A DNA stretch of 64,000 nt, from contig NZ_CP023563.1 of the NCBI RefSeq assembly GCF_002407185.1, positions 3,100,001 through 3,164,000 of the forward strand, written 5' to 3'. The translations under genes and the position numbers were made by a program. Position 1 is the stretch's first letter, and each line of letters begins with the position of its first letter. The notes under the pieces are model-generated. The model worked only from the letters and a program-made list of their open reading frames with translations. It was not told where the DNA came from and did not search any database. Shown piece after piece: positions 53,348-62,073 of the stretch. This DNA is from Brachybacterium vulturis (GTDB lineage: Bacteria; Actinomycetota; Actinomycetes; Actinomycetales; Dermabacteraceae).

Positions 53348-55606
53348 GTGAGAGGCAGGGCCGTGGACGACGCTGAGGAACAGATCGCCCGGGAGATCGC
53401 ACGTGAACAGACGTACGCCGACCGTCTCTACCGACGGCTGGACGAGCTGATCGCCCAGATCGAGCACAATCTCGACACGATCCAGGGATCACAGCACGCC
53501 TCGACCCACCAGAACCGCTCCGAGCGCGATTCCTTCATGGCGCTGTACGAGGACCGACTCGCGCTGCTGCGCTCCGTGTCCCGGAGCCTGGTCTTCGGCC
53601 GTCTCGACATGGATGATGCGGCCCGCCACTACATCGGCCGCATCGGCCTGTTCACCTCCGAGCGGGAGCAGCTGCTGGTGGACTGGCGCGCCCCCGCCGC
53701 GGCCGCGTTCTACCGAGCCACCAGCACCGACCGGCTCTCGGTCCGGCTGCGGCGACACCTGATCAACCGGGGCCGCACCGTGTCCGGCCTCGAGGACGAC
53801 GTCCTGGACCCCTCCGTGCTCGCGGATCCCGACCACGATGTCGTGCTCCAGGGCGAGGGTGCGCTGCTCGCCGCCGTCTCCGGGAAGCGCACCGGCCGGA
53901 TGGGCGACATCGTGGCCACCATCCAGGCCGAGCAGGACCGCATCATCCGCTCCGAGAACCGCGGCGTGCTGGTGGTCCAGGGAGGGCCCGGCACCGGCAA
54001 GACCGCCGTCGCCCTGCACCGGGCGGCGTACCTGCTCTACACCCACCGTCGGCGGCTGGAGCACACCGGCGTGCTGATCATGGCCCCCACCCCGGGCTTC
54101 CTGCGCTACATCGAGCGAGTGCTGCCGAGCCTCGGCGAATCCGGAGTCGTGATGCTCACGCCCGGCGAGCTGTTCCCCGGGGTCCAGACCTTCCTGCATG
54201 ACCAGGACGCCACCGCCCGCCTCAAGGGCGATGCCGCCATGGCCGAGCTCCTCGGCCGAGCGGTCAGGCAGCGTCAGGTGATCCCGCAGGCCGAGGTCGA
54301 GCTGCGCATCGACGGCACCCCGATCACCCTCACGCCGGACGCGGTCCGCTCTGCCCGGCGCGAGGCCCGAGCGTCCCACAAGCCCCACAACGCCGCCCGT
54401 GCGGTCTTCGTCCGTGCAGCGATGGACCGCCTGGTGGAGAGCTACGAGAAGTCCCTGCGCAGACAGGGCCACACCGTCATCCCCGAGGATCGCCCGGACC
54501 TGCTCTCGGATCTGCGCCACGATCCCGAGGTCAAGCGCCAGCTGAACCTGGCCTGGCTCCCCTACACCCCGCAGGGCTTCCTGCGGATCCTGTTCTCCCG
54601 TCCCGAGCGGCTGCGGGAGGCCGCCCCACGGTCGCTGGCGGCTCAGGTGGACCTGCTGGTCCGCCCCAAGGACTCCCCCTGGACGGTCGAGGACGTCCCG
54701 CTGCTGGACGAGGTCGCCGAGCTGCTCGGCGAGGACGATGCGCCGAGCGAGGCCCGGGCCCGGGACGATGCCGAGCGCCGACGGTCGGAGGTCGAGTACG
54801 CCCGCAAGGTGATCGAGAACATCGACACCTCGGGGATCATCCGTGCCGAGGACCTCGCCGACCAGGTCAGCCACATCCGCGACGGCCGGACCCTGGCCGA
54901 GCGCGCCTCCTCGGAGCGGAGCTGGACCTACGGGCACGTGGTGGTCGACGAGGCGCAGGAGCACTCCCCCATGAGCTGGCGGGCCCTGATGCGACGGGCG
55001 CCCACGAAATCGTTCACGGTGGTGGGCGACGTCGCCCAGACCTCCTCCGCCGGCGGCACCGACTCCTGGGCCGCCGCGCTCTCCCCCTACATCCAGGATC
55101 GACTCCAGGTCGAGCACCTCACGGTCAACTACCGCACGCCGAGCCGGATCATGGATCGCGCGGTGGCGATGGCGCAGGCCCACGAGCTGCCGGTGACGCC
55201 GGTGAGCTCCGTGCGCGAGGGCGACCGGGGCCCGCTGATCGAGCGGGTCCCAGCCACCGGGCTCGCCGCAGCCACCGCCGAGGCGGTGGTGGCGGTGCAC
55301 GGGCAGCGACTGGGACGGATCGCCGTGATCGCGGCGCAGGAGCGGCTCGACACCCTCGTCGGCGCCCTGCGCGCCCGCAGGTCGCTGCCGGTCATCGGTG
55401 CGGGCTCGGCGGGCGTGGACGACGAGATCGCGGTGATGACCGCTCAGGATGCCAAAGGCCTCGAGTTCGACGCCGTGGTGATCGTCGAGCCGGCGGAGCT
55501 GATCGACGCCCACGGCGCCGGGGACCTGTACGTGGCGATGAGCCGCTCCACCCAGCATCTCGGCATGGTCCACGCCCGGGAGCTGCCTGCCGGCATCGCG
55601 GAGTGA
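53348..55606 (+). CDS. HelD-like UvrD-family helicase (RNA polymerase recycling factor type)
   Basis: A 752-residue superfamily 1 ATPase. The N-terminal coiled coil (ARE-rich, residues 1-80) resembles HelD proteins that insert into RNA polymerase. Walker A GGPGTGKT is at 212-219 and Walker B VVDEAQEH with DEAQ at 534-537. NYRTPSRIMDRAV and MTAQDAKGLEFDAVVI are helicase motifs IV-VI. HelD releases stalled polymerase, and actinobacterial relatives (HelR) protect against rifampicin. The start is GTG 53348 or GTG 53363. It is divergent from PAC2 and convergent with nrdR. Confidence 0.9.
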   Translation: MRGRAVDDAEEQIAREIAREQTYADRLYRRLDELIAQIEHNLDTIQGSQHASTHQNRSERDSFMALYEDRLALLRSVSRSLVFGRLDMDDAARHYIGRIGLFTSEREQLLVDWRAPAAAAFYRATSTDRLSVRLRRHLINRGRTVSGLEDDVLDPSVLADPDHDVVLQGEGALLAAVSGKRTGRMGDIVATIQAEQDRIIRSENRGVLVVQGGPGTGKTAVALHRAAYLLYTHRRRLEHTGVLIMAPTPGFLRYIERVLPSLGESGVVMLTPGELFPGVQTFLHDQDATARLKGDAAMAELLGRAVRQRQVIPQAEVELRIDGTPITLTPDAVRSARREARASHKPHNAARAVFVRAAMDRLVESYEKSLRRQGHTVIPEDRPDLLSDLRHDPEVKRQLNLAWLPYTPQGFLRILFSRPERLREAAPRSLAAQVDLLVRPKDSPWTVEDVPLLDEVAELLGEDDAPSEARARDDAERRRSEVEYARKVIENIDTSGIIRAEDLADQVSHIRDGRTLAERASSERSWTYGHVVVDEAQEHSPMSWRALMRRAPTKSFTVVGDVAQTSSAGGTDSWAAALSPYIQDRLQVEHLTVNYRTPSRIMDRAVAMAQAHELPVTPVSSVREGDRGPLIERVPATGLAAATAEAVVAVHGQRLGRIAVIAAQERLDTLVGALRARRSLPVIGAGSAGVDDEIAVMTAQDAKGLEFDAVVIVEPAELIDAHGAGDLYVAMSRSTQHLGMVHARELPAGIAE

Positions 55607-55660
55607 GTGCGGTGGGGCGAGTGCGGCGGGGCGAGTGCGGCGGCCGCCTCCCCGGACCGC

Positions 55661-55698
55661 GATCGGCGGCCGTGGCTTCCCCTCCACGACCGCCGATC
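55661..55698. terminator. hairpin between convergent helicase and nrdR genes
   Basis: GATCGGCGGcCGTGG / CCACGaCCGCCGATC, 14 paired bases with one mismatch and an 8-nt loop, 55 bp after the helicase stop. It can serve both strands; nrdR ends 135 bp away on the other side. Confidence 0.65.
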
Positions 55699-55832
55699 AG
55701 TTGTGCGCTGCATGAGCGCACGAGGCATATCTTATGCACATCCGCCGGTGCCCCCGCACCGCATCCGAGATGTGGCAAGATTCCGCCCGCATCACGTGCC
55801 ATCGGACACGTCCCGCGCTGTGGCGGACGGCC

Positions 55833-56315
55833 TCAGACGCTCGACTCCGCTGCCGGGTCCCCGTCCTGCGGCATCTCCGCGCGCAGCCGTGCGATCGCCG
55901 CCTCGAAGTCCTCGAGCGATTCGAAGCCCCGGTAGACGCTCGCGAAGCGCAGATAGGCGACCAGGTCGAGCTCCTGGAGCGGCTGCAGGATCGAGAGGCC
56001 GACCTGATCGCCGGCGATCTCCGCGAGGCCGCTGGAGCGGATGCTCTCCTCCACCCGCTGGGCGAGCATCGCCAGCTGGTCATCGCTGACGGGACGCCCC
56101 TGACAGGCCTTGCGCACCCCGGAGATCACCTTGGCTCGGCTGAACGGCTCGCTGACCCCGGAGCGCTTGAGCACGGAGAGGGAGGCGGTCTCCGACGTCG
56201 AGAAGCGTCGGGAGCAGTGGGGGCACTGTCGCCGACGACGGATCGTCGCGCCGTCGTCGGACGTGCGGGAGTCGACGACGCGGGAGTCGGGATGGCGGCA
56301 GAACGGGCAGTGCAT
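55833..56315 (-). CDS. nrdR: ribonucleotide reductase regulator NrdR
   Basis: A 160-residue repressor of nrd genes. The zinc ribbon has C3-x2-C6 (MHCPFC) and C31-x2-C34 (CPHC). The ATP-cone domain follows ([25 protein letters not shown]). [15 protein letters not shown] is conserved. I chose the ATG at 56315, at the zinc ribbon. It follows the LysM gene by 28 bp, so SOS induction could reach nrdR as well. Confidence 0.96.
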   Translation of the reverse strand: MHCPFCRHPDSRVVDSRTSDDGATIRRRRQCPHCSRRFSTSETASLSVLKRSGVSEPFSRAKVISGVRKACQGRPVSDDQLAMLAQRVEESIRSSGLAEIAGDQVGLSILQPLQELDLVAYLRFASVYRGFESLEDFEAAIARLRAEMPQDGDPAAESSV

Positions 56316-56343
56316 CCGCCCAGAATACCGGCCCCCGACCGGC

Positions 56344-56736
56344 TCAGCGGGCCGCATCCTCCAGGAACGGCAGCTCGATCTCCTGACCGGCCGTGACGCG
56401 GCCGGTGGGCAGCTGGTTGTGCACGCGCACCTCGGTGATGAACTCCTGTGCGCTCACGCCCTCCGGCGCGTACTGCTCGGCGAAGCCCCACAGGGTGTCG
56501 CCGGCCTCGACGGTGATCGTCACGGGCTGCTCGCTTTCGGTGCCCGCCAGTGCGGGCAGGTCCACCGACAGCAGCACGGCACCGGCGACGAGCAGGCCGA
56601 GGACGAAGGCGAGCGCGGTGATCAGCAGGCGCCCGCGACGGGTCGGCTCGAGTCGAACGCGCGCTCGAGGAGCGACGTCGTGACGAGACGTGACCCGCGA
56701 CGGGATGGGAAGGACCGTGGCGATATCGGTACGCAT
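56344..56736 (-). CDS. LysM-domain membrane protein, SOS division-inhibitor candidate (YneA/ChiZ/DivS type)
   Basis: A 130-residue bitopic protein. The basic N-terminus precedes a membrane helix at 37-60 ([20 protein letters not shown]); an extracytoplasmic LysM domain follows at 74-123 ([18 protein letters not shown] to [10 protein letters not shown]). Divergent pairing with lexA and LysM topology match known SOS division suppressors: YneA (Bacillus), Rv2719c/ChiZ (Mycobacterium) and, by position, DivS (Corynebacterium). A near-perfect SOS box covers its ribosome site (AGGAG), with the ATG 3 nt away. A TTGCGT-18-TACAGT promoter lies at 56770-56799. Activity is inferred. Confidence 0.85.
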   Translation of the reverse strand: MRTDIATVLPIPSRVTSRHDVAPRARVRLEPTRRGRLLITALAFVLGLLVAGAVLLSVDLPALAGTESEQPVTITVEAGDTLWGFAEQYAPEGVSAQEFITEVRVHNQLPTGRVTAGQEIELPFLEDAAR

Positions 56737-56738
56737 AT

Positions 56739-56754
56739 CCGAACTCCTGTTCGA
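56739..56754. promoter_or_regulatory. SOS box (LexA site) at the LysM gene
   Basis: CCGAACTCCTGTTCGA matches the actinobacterial/Gram-positive consensus TCGAAC-N4-GTTCGA at all but the first base. It overlaps the Shine-Dalgarno of the LysM gene, downstream of its promoter, so LexA would block elongation or initiation. Confidence 0.8.
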
Positions 56755-56769
56755 TCGAATGTCTGTGCG

Positions 56770-56799
56770 ACTGTAACCCGGGCAGCTCGCGACACGCAA
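56770..56799 (-). promoter_or_regulatory. promoter of the LysM gene
   Basis: Minus strand TTGCGT (56794-56799), 18-bp spacer, TACAGT (56770-56775). The start point would be near 56763, just before the SOS box at 56739-56754. Confidence 0.55.
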
Positions 56800-56807
56800 C
56801 AGAAACC

Positions 56808-56823
56808 TCGAACACATGTTTGG
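56808..56823. promoter_or_regulatory. SOS box at the lexA promoter
   Basis: TCGAACACATGTTTGG keeps the TCGAAC half and GTTTG of the second half. It overlaps the lexA -35 (56820-56825), the classic position for autorepression. Confidence 0.75.
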
Positions 56824-56848
56824 CTTCCGGGGTGCACCGCTCTACCCT
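56820..56848 (+). promoter_or_regulatory. lexA promoter
   Basis: TTGGCT (56820-56825), 17-bp spacer, TACCCT (56843-56848), followed by a 50-nt leader ending in AGGAGG. The -35 is inside a LexA box. Confidence 0.65.
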
Positions 56849-56905
56849 GGGTGACAGGACAACGGAACCGCACGGGTCCGACAGACGACGCCAGGAGGCC
56901 GCACG

Positions 56906-57610
56906 ATGACGCCGAGCACCCCCCAGCCGATCCCGCTGCGCGACGACGCTCCGGCGGATGAGCGCACCGCGGGCCTCACGCGTCGTCAGCGGCTGATCCT
57001 GGAGACGATCAACGAGGCGGTGGCCGCGCACGGCTACCCGCCCACCATGCGCGAGATCGGTGACGCGGTCGGGCTGACCTCCTCCTCATCGGTCGCCCAT
57101 CAGCTGCAGTCGCTCGAGCGCAAGGGGTTCCTGCGTCGCGACCCCAAGCGACCGCGTGCGATGGAGGTGGTGATGCCCGACGCGGACGACGCCCCGGCTC
57201 CGCCGTCCTCCGCGCCGGAGCCCGAGATCATCCCGAACTCCGTGGCCGTCCCCCTGGTGGGACGGATCGCCGCCGGAGTCCCGATCACTGCCGAGGAGCA
57301 CGTCGAGGACGTCTTCACCCTCCCCCAACGACTGGTGGGTGACGGTGACCTGTTCCTGCTCCAGGTGGTCGGGGACTCGATGATCGACGCCGCCATCTGC
57401 GACGGCGACTGGGTGGTCGTGCGGTCGCAGAGCACCGCGGAGAAGGGCGAGATCGTGGCCGCGATGATCGACGGCGAGGCGACGGTGAAGACCTTCGTGC
57501 AGCGCGACGACCACGTCTGGCTGATGCCCCACAACCCGGCCTTCGCCCCGATCCTCGGCGATCACGCCGAGATCCTCGGCAAGGTCGTGGCGGTGCTGCG
57601 GGCGGTCTGA
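56906..57610 (+). CDS. lexA: SOS repressor LexA
   Basis: A 234-residue repressor of DNA-damage genes. The winged helix-turn-helix covers about 22-90 ([22 protein letters not shown]). The self-cleavage site is A123-G124 in GRIAAGVP; the catalytic dyad is S158 (GDSMID) and K195 (VKTF). Residues 1-20 are an extra acidic extension. AGGAGG lies 7 nt before the ATG. It is autoregulated by the overlapping box and convergent with the DinG-like gene. Confidence 0.97.
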   Translation: MTPSTPQPIPLRDDAPADERTAGLTRRQRLILETINEAVAAHGYPPTMREIGDAVGLTSSSSVAHQLQSLERKGFLRRDPKRPRAMEVVMPDADDAPAPPSSAPEPEIIPNSVAVPLVGRIAAGVPITAEEHVEDVFTLPQRLVGDGDLFLLQVVGDSMIDAAICDGDWVVVRSQSTAEKGEIVAAMIDGEATVKTFVQRDDHVWLMPHNPAFAPILGDHAEILGKVVAVLRAV

Positions 57611-57664
57611 GCAGCCCTGGCCGCCCTCCGGACGGAGTGGCCCAGCGCTCCGTCGTCCGCGAGG

Positions 57665-59686
57665 TCAGCCGTCCGCGAGACGGCGCAGCGCCGCCAGGGC
57701 GATCTCCGGGTCCGCGGTCGGCCACAGCGGCGGCATCGACTCCCGCAGGAAGCTCCCGTAGCGCGCCGTCGCCAGGCGCGGATCCAGCACCGCGACCATG
57801 CCGCGATCCTCGTCGGAGCGGATCAGGCGCCCGGCACCCTGGGCGAGCAGCAGTGCGGCGTGCTGTGCCGAGATCGTCATGAAACCGTTGCCGCCATGGC
57901 GCCCGATCCGCTCCTGCCGCGCCGCGGTCAACGGATCATCCGGGCGGGGGAACGGGATCCGGTCGATGGTGACCAGCCGCAGCGACCGTCCCGAGACGTC
58001 CACGCCCTGCCACAGGGTGAGGGTGCCGAAGAGGCTCGCGTCCTCGTCCTCGCGGAAGGTCCGCACCAGATTCGCCATCGAGTCCTCGCCCTGTACGGCG
58101 ATCGTCAGATCCAACCGGGCGCGCACGTGCTCGGCCGCGAGCTCCGCGCCGCGGCGTGAGGAGAACAGGCACAGCGCTCCGCCCCGGGAAGCCTCCACCA
58201 GCTCGGTGAGGTGATCCAGCATCGCCGGGGAGGGCCCGTCCCGGCCCGGCTGCGGCAGATGCCGCGCGGTGTAGAGGATGCCCTGGCGCCGGTACTCGAA
58301 GGGGCTGCCCACATCGAGCCCGGCCCATGCGCTCGTCTCCGCCCGCGGCGGCAGCTCGTCCTCGGCGACCCGATCCCGGCGGGCCAGGCCCACCTCCCCG
58401 GCCGCCGGCTCGAAGCGGCCGCCGAGCGCGAGGGTCGCGGAGGTGAGCACCGCGGTGCGCTCCTCGAGGATCGCCCCGCGCATGGCCGCCGCGACGCTGA
58501 GCGGCGCGACCTGGATGCTGGAGCGTCCCGTGGCCGGGGAATGCGAGATCGAGACCACGTCATCCTCGCCCGGAGAGGCGAGCCGTTCGCAGACGTCGAT
58601 GATCTCCTGCAGGTTCGCCCGGACGGTCTTGCGGGCCCCCGCGGAGGTGTCGTCGCCGGCGTCCTTCGCCTCGGAGTGCGCCGTGCGCGCCTCGACCCGC
58701 AGCTGGGTGACCGCGTCGTCGAGACGCTCGGGCAGCTCGCCGATGACCCGCCCGTCGGGAGCGAGCTCGAGGGACTCGCGCAGCTCCTCGGAGGCGTCCT
58801 CCAGAGCGGTCCCGGCCACGCCGAGCCCGCGGAGGTCGCGGACGGTGCCACGCAGCATGCCCGGCGTCAGCACATCGGTGACGGCGCTGGTGACACGGGT
58901 GGAAAGGTCGTGAGCCTCGTCGAAGACGACCACGTCGTGGTCGGGGATGATGCCGTGGTTGTCGAAGGCGTCGATGGCGAGCAGCGCATGATTGGTCACC
59001 ACCACGTCGACCTCCCGGGCCAGTTCCCGGCTGCGTTCGGCGAAGCAGTCCTCCACCATCGGACAGCTGCTGCCGATGCACTGGGTGCCGGTGACCGAGA
59101 CCTGGCGCCATGCGCGGTCGGAGACGGCGTCCTCGAGGGAGTCGCGATCTCCGCTGTCGGTCTCCTCGGCCCATTCGCGCAGGCGTCGCACCTGCTGCCC
59201 CAGCCGCTCCCCACCACCGCGCGCAGGATCCGCCGAGGCCTCCGCGAACAGCGCGCCGGGTTCGATATCGACCGGGTAGCCGCCGGCGATCTTGTGCTTG
59301 CACAGGTAGTTCGCCCGGCCCTTGAGGAGCGCGAAGGTGGGGGTGCGGGGCAGATGCGGGGCGAGCGCCTCGACCAGACGCGGCAGATCCTTGCGGACGA
59401 TCTGGGTCTGCAGCGCGATGGTGGCGGTGGAGACGACCACCGGTCGGCCGCTGACCAGGGCGTGGCGCATGGCCGGGACGAGATAGGCGAGCGACTTGCC
59501 GGTGCCGGTGCCGGCCTGCACCAGCAGGTGCCGACCTCCGGACATGGCCAGGTCCACTGCCTCCGCCATCGTCTGCTGGCCCTCGCGGGAGGCCCCGCCG
59601 ATCGCCGTCACCGCAGCATCCATCAGGGTGGACAGCGGGATGTCCCCCGCCGTGGGAGCGACGGGGTGGGTGGACGGAGCGGTCAT
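57665..59686 (-). CDS. DinG/XPD-type iron-sulfur DNA helicase
   Basis: A 673-residue superfamily 2 helicase. Walker A is AGTGTGKS (58-65) and the DEAH box at 256-259. Four cysteines, C129, C203, C208 and C214, are placed as in the 4Fe-4S domain of DinG/XPD. The C-terminal ATPase half ends with LLLAQGAGRLIRSDEDRG. Such proteins resolve unusual DNA or RNA-DNA hybrids in repair. I chose the ATG at 59686; the same frame runs on far upstream only as a shadow of hflX. It is convergent with lexA; no SOS box is seen in its 35-bp upstream gap. Confidence 0.92.
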   Translation of the reverse strand: MTAPSTHPVAPTAGDIPLSTLMDAAVTAIGGASREGQQTMAEAVDLAMSGGRHLLVQAGTGTGKSLAYLVPAMRHALVSGRPVVVSTATIALQTQIVRKDLPRLVEALAPHLPRTPTFALLKGRANYLCKHKIAGGYPVDIEPGALFAEASADPARGGGERLGQQVRRLREWAEETDSGDRDSLEDAVSDRAWRQVSVTGTQCIGSSCPMVEDCFAERSRELAREVDVVVTNHALLAIDAFDNHGIIPDHDVVVFDEAHDLSTRVTSAVTDVLTPGMLRGTVRDLRGLGVAGTALEDASEELRESLELAPDGRVIGELPERLDDAVTQLRVEARTAHSEAKDAGDDTSAGARKTVRANLQEIIDVCERLASPGEDDVVSISHSPATGRSSIQVAPLSVAAAMRGAILEERTAVLTSATLALGGRFEPAAGEVGLARRDRVAEDELPPRAETSAWAGLDVGSPFEYRRQGILYTARHLPQPGRDGPSPAMLDHLTELVEASRGGALCLFSSRRGAELAAEHVRARLDLTIAVQGEDSMANLVRTFREDEDASLFGTLTLWQGVDVSGRSLRLVTIDRIPFPRPDDPLTAARQERIGRHGGNGFMTISAQHAALLLAQGAGRLIRSDEDRGMVAVLDPRLATARYGSFLRESMPPLWPTADPEIALAALRRLADG

Positions 59687-59721
59687 CCGCTCAGGGTATC
59701 CGCGCCGCGGCCGCGCACCGC

Positions 59722-61272
59722 TCAGGACGCGCTGCGCAGCTCGGCGGCGAGGGCCTCGTCCACCCGGGCACGGAGGTGCGTGCCCTCCATCAGGTGCTCC
59801 TCGGCGAGCACCTCGCCGGTGGTGTGGACCCGGGAGATCAGGTCCCCGCGGGAGTAGGGCACCACCAGGTCCACCTCGACGGCGGGACGGGGCAGCCGCT
59901 CGGCGATCAGATCGCGCAGCTCCTGGAGCCCCAGGCCGGTGCGTGCGGAGACCACGACGCTCTCCTCGACCTGGCTCCGGATCCTGGCGATGGTCTCGGG
60001 CTCGGCGAGGTCGGCCTTGTTCAGCACCACGATCTCGGGCACGTCGAAGCCCTCGAGCTCGCCGAGCACCGTGCGCACCGCGGTGATCTGACCCTCCGGA
60101 TCGGGATGGGAGACATCGACCACGTGCAGCAGCAGGTCGGAGTCCCCGACCTCCTCGAGGGTGGAGCGGAAGGCCTCGACCAGCTGCGTGGGCAGGTGTC
60201 GCACGAAGCCGACGGTGTCCGCGTAGGTGAACTCCCGGCCGTCCGGCGTGCTCGAGCGCCGCACGGTCGGGTCCAGGGTCGCGAACAGCGCGTTCTCGAC
60301 CAGCACCCCGGCACCGGTGAGCCGGTTCAGCACGGAGGACTTCCCCGCGTTGGTGTAGCCCGCGATCGCGACGGCCGGGATCTTGTGGCGCTTGCGGTCC
60401 GCACGCTGGGCGTCGCGGCCCGGGGCCATCGCGGAGATCTCGCGGCGCAGCTTGGCCATGCGGTCGCGGATCCGCCGACGGTCCAGCTCGATCTTCGTCT
60501 CGCCCGGTCCGCGCGACCCCATGCCGGCGCCGGCGCCGCCCACCTGGCCACCGGCCTGACGCGACATCGACTCGCCCCAGCCGCGCAGTCGCGGCAGCAG
60601 GTATTCGAGCTGAGCGAGCTCCACCTGCGCCTTGCCCTCGCGGGACTTCGCATGCTGGGCGAAGATGTCCAGGATCAGCGCGGTGCGGTCGATGACCTTG
60701 ACCTTGACGATGTCCTCGAGGGCGCGGCGCTGGCCGGGTGCCAGCTCGCCATCGGCGATCACGGTGTCCGCACCGCTGGCGGCGACCATCTCGGCGAGCT
60801 CTGCGGCCTTGCCCTTGCCGAGGAAGGTCGCCGGGTCCGGATGCGCACGGCGCTGCAGGACCCCGTCGAGCACCTCGGAGCCGGCCGTCTCCGCCAGTGC
60901 GGCGAGCTCGAGCAGGCTGGTCTCGGCCTGCTCGGCATTGCCGGACGTGAACAGACCGGCGAGGACCACGCGCTCCAGGCGGAGCTGGCGGTACTCGACC
61001 TCGGTGACGTCCTCGAGCTCGGTGGACAGACCCGCGACACGTCGCAGCGCCTGCCGGTCGGCCAGGTCGTACTGCTCGCCGTCGGCCTCGGAGCCGTAGG
61101 TGGCCGCCGCGAGGGAGGCGTCGCCGCGGGCGAGGATCCGTGCGGTCAGCGGGTCGCGGGCAGGTGCGGGTCGGTCCGCACTGCTCGAGTGCTCCACGGC
61201 CCCGGTTCCTTCCGCGCTGGTCCCGTCGACGTCGGCGTCGGAGGCGGGTTCGGGATGGAAAGCGATGGGCAC
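59722..61272 (-). CDS. hflX: ribosome-associated GTPase HflX
   Basis: A 516-residue GTPase that splits stalled 70S ribosomes. The N-terminal HflX domain has ATFLGKGKAAELAEMV and GELAPGQRRALED; then a glycine-rich segment GGAGAGMGSRGPGETKIE. The G domain contains AGYTNAGKSSVLN (G1), ADTVGFVRHLP (G3) and LNKADLA (G4). I start it at the GTG at 61272, with GAGGAG about 9 nt upstream; an ATG 99 bp upstream gives Pro-rich sequence with no match. It lies 35 bp before the DinG-like gene. Confidence 0.93.
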   Translation of the reverse strand: MPIAFHPEPASDADVDGTSAEGTGAVEHSSSADRPAPARDPLTARILARGDASLAAATYGSEADGEQYDLADRQALRRVAGLSTELEDVTEVEYRQLRLERVVLAGLFTSGNAEQAETSLLELAALAETAGSEVLDGVLQRRAHPDPATFLGKGKAAELAEMVAASGADTVIADGELAPGQRRALEDIVKVKVIDRTALILDIFAQHAKSREGKAQVELAQLEYLLPRLRGWGESMSRQAGGQVGGAGAGMGSRGPGETKIELDRRRIRDRMAKLRREISAMAPGRDAQRADRKRHKIPAVAIAGYTNAGKSSVLNRLTGAGVLVENALFATLDPTVRRSSTPDGREFTYADTVGFVRHLPTQLVEAFRSTLEEVGDSDLLLHVVDVSHPDPEGQITAVRTVLGELEGFDVPEIVVLNKADLAEPETIARIRSQVEESVVVSARTGLGLQELRDLIAERLPRPAVEVDLVVPYSRGDLISRVHTTGEVLAEEHLMEGTHLRARVDEALAAELRSAS

Positions 61273-61414
61273 GGTCGGGGCACTCCTCGGGTGGGGGATA
61301 CGAAGGTCTCCAGAATCCCACGTCCCGGCCCGGGGGTCGAGGGATTTTGCGCTGGGCGGAGCGGAGCGCACTCACGCGATGGCCGCGCCGGCCCCGGAGC
61401 GCCCGCGGGCTCCG

Positions 61415-61420
61415 TATCCT
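61415..61420 (+). promoter_or_regulatory. -10 element of a likely leaderless methyltransferase mRNA
   Basis: TATCCT ends exactly 6 nt before the GTG at 61427, without a Shine-Dalgarno. This helps choose the GTG over the ATG at 61379. Confidence 0.45.
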
Positions 61421-61426
61421 GCTCGG

Positions 61427-62041
61427 GTGGACGAGCACTACTTCACCCCCTCCCCCGCGACCGACGACCGCCGCTTCCCGTTGCGGGTGCGCCTGGCCGG
61501 TCGTGACCTCGACCTGGTCTCGAGCGCCTCCGTGTTCAGCGGACGCGGCCTGGACAAGGCCACCGCGGTGCTGCTGGACCGTCTCGACGAGATCACCGTC
61601 CCGCCGCCCGGGGCGACGATCGTGGACCTCGGCTGCGGCTGGGGTCCGATCGCCCTGACCGCCGCGCTGCTGCATCCGGGCTCGCAGGTGTGGGCGGTCG
61701 ACGTCAGCGAACGTGCACGGGAGCTCACGGCGGAGAACGCCCGGCGAGCGGGGCTGACCAATGTGCGGGTCCTCGCGCCGCAGGAGGTGCCGGAGACTCT
61801 CGCACCGGAGGCGATCTGGTCGAACCCACCGATCCGCATCGGGAAGGAGGCACTGCATGCACTGCTGCAGGAGTGGACCGCGCGACTGGCCCCACAGGGC
61901 ACCGCGGCGCTCGTGGTCGGCAGGAACCTGGGAGCCGATCCGCTGGCCCGCTGGCTCGGCGAGCAGCTGCCCGACCGTCCGGTCGCGAAGGTCGCCAGCG
62001 CGAAGGGGTTCCGGGTGATCGAGGTCGGGCCCGCCGGCTGA
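61427..62041 (+). CDS. class I SAM methyltransferase, RsmC-like small domain
   Basis: A 204-residue methyltransferase. SAM-binding motif I is VDLGCGWGP, with AVDVSERARELTAEN (motif II) and the catalytic SNPPIRIGK (N-P-P-[FYI]). The start VDEHYFTPSPATDD is typical of actinobacterial members. The related RsmC and RlmG modify 16S and 23S rRNA guanines; the target here is unknown. The start is GTG 61427 or less likely ATG 61379. It is divergent from hflX and convergent with dapF. Confidence 0.85.
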   Translation: MDEHYFTPSPATDDRRFPLRVRLAGRDLDLVSSASVFSGRGLDKATAVLLDRLDEITVPPPGATIVDLGCGWGPIALTAALLHPGSQVWAVDVSERARELTAENARRAGLTNVRVLAPQEVPETLAPEAIWSNPPIRIGKEALHALLQEWTARLAPQGTAALVVGRNLGADPLARWLGEQLPDRPVAKVASAKGFRVIEVGPAG

Positions 62042-62073
62042 ATGCCCGCGCCCCGGCCCCGGTCAGCGGGTGC

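Noticed and set aside
57665..61858. A single very long minus-strand frame joining the DinG-like gene to upstream sequence
   Set aside because: Homology to helicases begins only at 59686; the upstream part lies over hflX in another frame and is Arg/Gly-rich noise.
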